64,000 nt of DNA, taken from NCBI RefSeq assembly GCF_050948215.1, contig NC_135157.1, forward strand, positions 4,402,001-4,466,000, written 5' to 3'. Within the stretch, counting starts at the first letter, position 1. Every line of letters begins with the position of its first letter. Position numbers and translations under genes: made by a program. Of this stretch, positions 59,528-64,000 are shown one piece after another. The DNA comes from Halictus rubicundus. Its lineage: Eukaryota > Arthropoda > Insecta > Hymenoptera > Halictidae. The notes below the pieces were generated by a model, which was not told the DNA's origin, searched no databases, and saw only the letters and a program-made list of their open reading frames with translations.

Positions 59528-59915
59528 ACGTGCAAAAAAGATTTTGACAAAATTTCAATTGCTAGGAATTATAAGAGCAAATAAAAAAGATACTTTCTAA
59601 ACTTTTTTCTTTGAGCCTGTAATGAATATTTAAAATATGCGTTTTATAGATCTATGTTAGTTATACACATACTGATCGAAATCGGTTGACTACGCTTTTC
59701 ACCACTTTTAACTATTTATAGCTCATGTGTATATTAATCGATTCCGGTGAAATTTTCGGCATGCGTATAACTAATATAGATCTACAAAACGTATATTTTA
59801 TATTTTCATTACAGGCTCAAATAGAGAAGTTGTAAAAGTTGCCATTTTTATTTTCTCATGTAATTCTTACAAATTACAATTTCTTCAAAATCTTTAAGTA
59901 ATCTGTATGATGGAT
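59528..59915. mobile_element. Foldback element with about 150-bp diverged arms
   Basis: CTTTGAGCCTGTAATGAATA and TTATAGATCTATGTTAGTTA in the left arm (59528-59675) are inverted as TAACTAATATAGATCTACAA and TCATTACAGGCTCAAATAGA in the right arm (59755-59915). The arms differ at many positions, so this is an older insertion than 57757-58238. Confidence 0.75.
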
Positions 59916-60161
59916 AAATGAATTTATATTTTATTTATATTACTGCATATTTTGTGAAAGACGATATTCAATAAACCAACATGGAGAATTATTTCCTGTT
60001 TGTGTCAAAATGTTACCAAGAACAATGATATTGTGTGGTTTCTGTTAGGGGACCATATTACCCTCACTTCTGTAAGAAGTCCAAAAATGACTTATTTTCA
60101 TAATACACATTAAATTCATACATGCATACATATTAAATACATATTCATACATAGTAAATTT

Positions 60162-60266
60162 AGAGCTTCGCTATCCTTTTCTACGTTCAGCGTGGATCAA
60201 AGAATAGCATCTGCTGACCGATATATGTCCCTGACCCACGTTTTGTAAATGTATCGAGTAAACACT
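60162..60266. mobile_element. Family A MITE, copy 8 (right half only)
   Basis: Begins AGAGCTTCGCTATCCTTTTC and ends TATCGAGTAAACACT. The left half is absent, leaving 105 bp. Confidence 0.8.
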
Positions 60267-60269
60267 AAC

Positions 60270-61140
60270 GCGAGTTTTGGAAGGAGCGCATCGGTGCAGT
60301 TGCAAAATGAACTTAACCCAGCTTCTCGATCCACTCTGTACGATAGAAAGCCGATTTTTGGTCACCTTGCGTCGGCCCGCAGACAGATCCAGGTAACTCT
60401 GAGAGCGACGCAAGACGAAACGCCCACGACGCGTTTTTGCGAGAGCATCACGGAATATTTCGAGAAAGAAGGCGCTGGGCAGGCCAAGGTCGACGTGGAA
60501 AAAAGAAAGAAAGAATAACGGATGGAAGCAGAACTCCCTCATTTAATTACGCGGCGCAGCAGCTCGATTTTACGTTCATACCCGCGCCTTATATCTGCCG
60601 TCCCGGTGGAAGGCGTGTCATAAAGTGGCTCGCCGTTTCCTTGGACGCGCGTATACGTCGGCGTTCCCCGGGAAATTTATAGGTTTATTAGGCGAGGCGA
60701 TAATACACGGGCTACGGCGAGAGATGTTCGGCCCTGGTTCCGCCGCGTCTAGAATTTATTGGGAACAAAACGGGCCGCTTCTTCGTACAGCTGCGACATC
60801 CTGGAAACCTCGTACCGCCGACACCAGGCCTAAGCCCAGGGAAAAGGGAGGAAAGAGGAGGAAAGAGGAGGGAAACAGCCACCACCATTTTCGGGCTCCG
60901 CTCGTTAAAGCGTGCCGGACACCTGTCATTAATTACAACCAGCCTACGTGTTCCCGCCGCGTCGCCTCGCGTTTTCCACCGTCCCTGGAATTTATCGAGA
61001 ACGCGCCACGCATCCGATCCAGCATTGCCCTGAATCGTTAATTAACAATCTCCTTAACTTGGACGGGCCGCGCGGGCCGACCACTTTCTCTGAAACTTGC
61101 CAGAATTTTCCGCGAATTTTGCGTTAACGAGCCGCATTTG
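60270..61140. other. CpG-rich island, no gene recognised
   Basis: GC-rich block with a purine-rich centre (about 60835-60875). Open frames on the + strand (60249-60518, 60625-61041) show no known domain. Confidence 0.3.
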
Positions 61141-61620
61141 TACCACCGTGGTACAAGTAAGAACTTGTACTTTATTCTAATTGCACTTTATTAATCTGTG
61201 ATCATCCGAGAACATTGAAATGTCCAATAATTTTTCTATCCATCGACGAACATATTAATGAAATTTTAAAAAGAAATTGAAAATGGATACCCGGTCATGG
61301 AATAAGGGTTAAGATGTCTCCGTGCACCCTTTGAAATAAAATAACTTTTTTAAAAGAGTTTGGATGGTTTTTTGGGATGGAGTCTCTTCCGGATCTTAGA
61401 AGAATTAGTGTACTAGCTGACGTATGCAAAGATTTTTGAAGAAACTGCATCTGGAATTTTACAACTTGTTTATCTGCGCCTTTAACGAAAATTGAAGAAT
61501 TGGAAATAGCTGTAAAGTCAGTATTTAGTATTTTCTTCGCAGTTTTTGCCAATTACAATTTCCTCATAATTTCTTACACCTAATAATTGCAATTTGGATT
61601 TAAAATAAATTGACTACTGA

Positions 61621-62196
61621 TCAATTCCGGGGATGAGGAATTAATTTGTAATAATTGCAATTTCGATCGAAGTGATTGTTGATCCGTGGCACCGCGTAGC
61701 GGCTGCAGTCCGAACCTCGCAGCAACAGGTGTCTCGTGGTTTCAGGAAGGGGGAAGAGAGACAGAGATGAAGAACAGGGGCTAAGGCCACCTTCCACCCT
61801 TATTCGAAGTACACGAAAAATTTCGGCATTGTCTCGGGCATCAATAGATTTTTCAAGCCAGGCGATTTTTGCGCCAAAAATCGCTGACGTAGGAAAAAGG
61901 AGGAATATCGTTGGCATGACGCAGTCAAGTTCGCAACATGAGATCGCAGAAAATTCATGATCGCCGCGACGCGGCGCGACGCGACGGCGAGGTATGAACG
62001 TCAAAACGCGAAGATGGGTGGGCCGGGCTGATGGTTTGATGGTTTGAGCTGCTGATGGTTTAGCGTAGTCGCAGAATTTTTTCGCTGAACGACTTGTGTG
62101 GTCATCGAAGCAATTAACAAGTTCCTGCCGCACAATGTAAGCGCCGATCGTCGCTCGATTATCGGTCGATGTCTTTGCGTTCCTTCGTACCGTCAT
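61621..62196 (-). CDS. 191-aa minus-strand open frame, doubtful gene
   Basis: The longest non-Wdr47 frame starting with ATG: start at 62196 (MTVRRNAKTSTDNRATIGAY) and stop at 61621. The upstream part open from 62256 lacks an ATG. Composition is basic at first and Ser/Leu/Arg-rich later, with one moderately hydrophobic stretch (MPTIFLLFPTSAIFG). No family was recognised. GC-rich DNA lowers the stop density, so chance remains the simplest explanation. Confidence 0.15.
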   Translation of the reverse strand: MTVRRNAKTSTDNRATIGAYIVRQELVNCFDDHTSRSAKKFCDYAKPSAAQTIKPSARPTHLRVLTFIPRRRVAPRRGDHEFSAISCCELDCVMPTIFLLFPTSAIFGAKIAWLEKSIDARDNAEIFRVLRIRVEGGLSPCSSSLSLFPLPETTRHLLLRGSDCSRYAVPRINNHFDRNCNYYKLIPHPRN

Positions 62197-62779
62197 GTTT
62201 TCTGCGTCTGTCAATGTATAGATGATAGATTGTTTAAAGTGAACTTTTATTGGCAATAAAATATTATCACGCTGCCACTCTATAGGCTATAATATCGCTG
62301 TAATCCATATCGAGTTCGGTCGATGTTTATTCATCAACTTTAAGCTGACCATTAAATTTAATAGCAACGGTTTTATGCTTATGGCATAATCATCAGTAAC
62401 GTCGGGAAAGCATATAAATTAATTGCTAACATTTCGTGAAAGACGCTCACTAAATGTCAACTATATGTATATAGTTTGTACACAATTATTTTAAGGATCA
62501 TAAGACGTGAATATAGGTAAAAGACAAAACGCAGAGCAACGAAGACGGAAGAATTTGGAAGTATTGTTACAGTGTTTTTCATTTGTTAATTAAAGAAGAA
62601 ATGCCTGTATTTAACTCCGGTTTAATAATGACAAGATTTATTCAGGTTTCATACGATTTCTATCGCAACGTATGCTTGAATAAAAGAGTTATCATTTTCA
62701 TAAGATCAATAATCATGAGAGGAGAAATCATAAATATGTTATTTTGAATTTAGTATAAAAATATTGAAAGCAGCGTTCG

Positions 62780-63250
62780 ACGTCTTTCCCAAAGAGAAAG
62801 TACTCGCTAGAACATTGTTTGCAGTGCAGTAGTGTGCGCGCGCACATTGTCGTAAATTCTCGAACGCTAACGGTATCAAGTTGTAAAAGAAAAGTGACTT
62901 GAAACATTATCTTTAAAACGTTAGCGGTAACAAGAGTGAAACACGAAGAGTGTGTTTAACTGTGCTCGAACAAGTTGCTCGTAAAACTTGATTTGTCGCG
63001 TGTTAGGAAAAAGATACCGCGTGCCAGTAGTGCGCGTAAACGTTTCACGCCGCAAATATCAAATTATCACGGAAGCTTTCTTTCGATCCGATGTACTGTG
63101 CACGTTATCGACTGCGGATCGAGACAGCGTTTCTCACACTAATAACGAGCACCGCGTTTTTCCAAAAGCACGCTCTTTCTAATTCCAGAACCGTGTACGA
63201 AACCAAAAATTTGCAATACTAATTTTTCCATTTCTCAGACACAGAAAATG
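62780..63250 (+). promoter_or_regulatory. Leader-like segment, possible start of a neighbouring gene
   Basis: TTTGCAGTGCAGTAGTGTGC (from about 62818) followed by several hundred bases of A/G-rich, CpG-containing, stop-rich sequence (AAGTGACTTGAAAC, GAGTGAAACACGAAGAGTG) resembles insect 5' leaders such as that of Wdr47 here. No coding exon follows in the window. Weak, composition-based call. Confidence 0.2.
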
Positions 63251-64000
63251 CAGAACCAAAAACCGTGTAAATTCTTCGCGTGTCAAAAGATATAATTTAG
63301 AGTATGAAGCACTTCACTCGTAGACGGTATTATCATAAATATTTCTAGCTAAAAATCTAACAATACTAAAACATTTGGAAATGATAAGAGTTCTAGTGTT
63401 TTGTATACTTTCTTCTCACTCAGAGCTGACATTCTGGAAAACGATAGTAAAACTTTGAGCTCTCATCGTTTAAAAATCGGGACACTTGTTGTTACTGGAA
63501 TTTATGAATTTAACATATCATTAGTTCCATATAAACGCGTATGATTCCAAAGGTTTGTGATACGATTTTTTGTTCAAGGTATACGCACGTTTAATACCTA
63601 TGTATCTGCCAGTAATGCATGACCACGATCGTTAAAGCATTTTCGTGTGCAGATTCCGATTTTAAATATCGCTGGGACACACAGTGTTGGAAGAACGCTG
63701 ATGGGCGAGCACTCGTGCATCAGTGATTCACTAACGCTGAAAATTCAAGAGACAGCATTCCTAGCGATCAGATACGTTTCTTTATTAACGATAATCCGAC
63801 GCGATGATCGGTACGATATCTGTGGACGATTCGCGGGGGCTGGCCATCTAATTCGCTGATGAGGAAGCGGTCGATTGGCGGGATTAAGGAGGAAGTTTGA
63901 GAGACGCTGCCCTGGTCAGGTGAAATAAAGAATCTGGCTAGCTAACAGCCGCAGTCCATATAAAGCATCCTGTCCCCGGTATCGGGCCGCTATTACGAAT

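Overview
This is a window of a eukaryotic nuclear genome, almost certainly an insect. The best guess is an aculeate hymenopteran (bee, wasp or ant), judged from AT-rich DNA with CpG-rich islands, GT-AG introns of very unequal size, a mellifera-type mariner fossil and dense miniature inverted-repeat transposons (MITEs). No bacterial, viral or CRISPR feature was seen. Species is not determinable from the sequence.

Only one protein gene can be supported with confidence: the WDR47 (nemitin) orthologue on the + strand. A GC-rich promoter/leader lies at about 5.3-6.1 kb. A large first recognised coding exon follows (start codon at 6096, donor probably at 6767/6768 or 6623/6624), then a roughly 17 kb intron and five exons (23717-23913, 35103-35272, 35940-36247, 38879-39101, 40493-40638). 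These five encode a complete seven-bladed WD40 propeller and splice in perfect phase. The visible protein is about 523-571 residues. The N-terminal LisH/CTLH part known from vertebrate WDR47 is absent, so it is either encoded upstream of the window or missing from this promoter's isoform. A long 3' UTR probably runs to a poly(A) signal at 42912, with another possible signal at 44752.

The rest is intronic and intergenic DNA shaped by transposons. Recurrent families are: family A (TIR CAGTGTTTACTCGATATATG, about 8 copies, TA target); family C (TIR GACTGCGGATCTTTATGC, more than 11 copies, TA target); family D (TIR AGGGTAAGGGACCCAATTAC); a group of TTAA-flanked piggyBac-like MITEs (E, G, H, I, J); several foldback elements; and a split mariner transposase fossil. 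Nesting is common. One site carries three families inside each other (32623-33455), and two TTAA elements share a single target at 46859. A nearly perfect 196-bp-arm palindrome (57757-58238) is the youngest-looking insertion.

Tandem repeats lie at 3969, 11723, 17570, 35320, 44832 and 56808. From about 45 kb to the right end no exon could be recognised. GC-rich islands (46, 48, 50, 51, 54, 55, 58 and 61 kb) and a possible leader-like segment near 62.8-63.2 kb may belong to a neighbouring gene whose coding exons lie outside the window.
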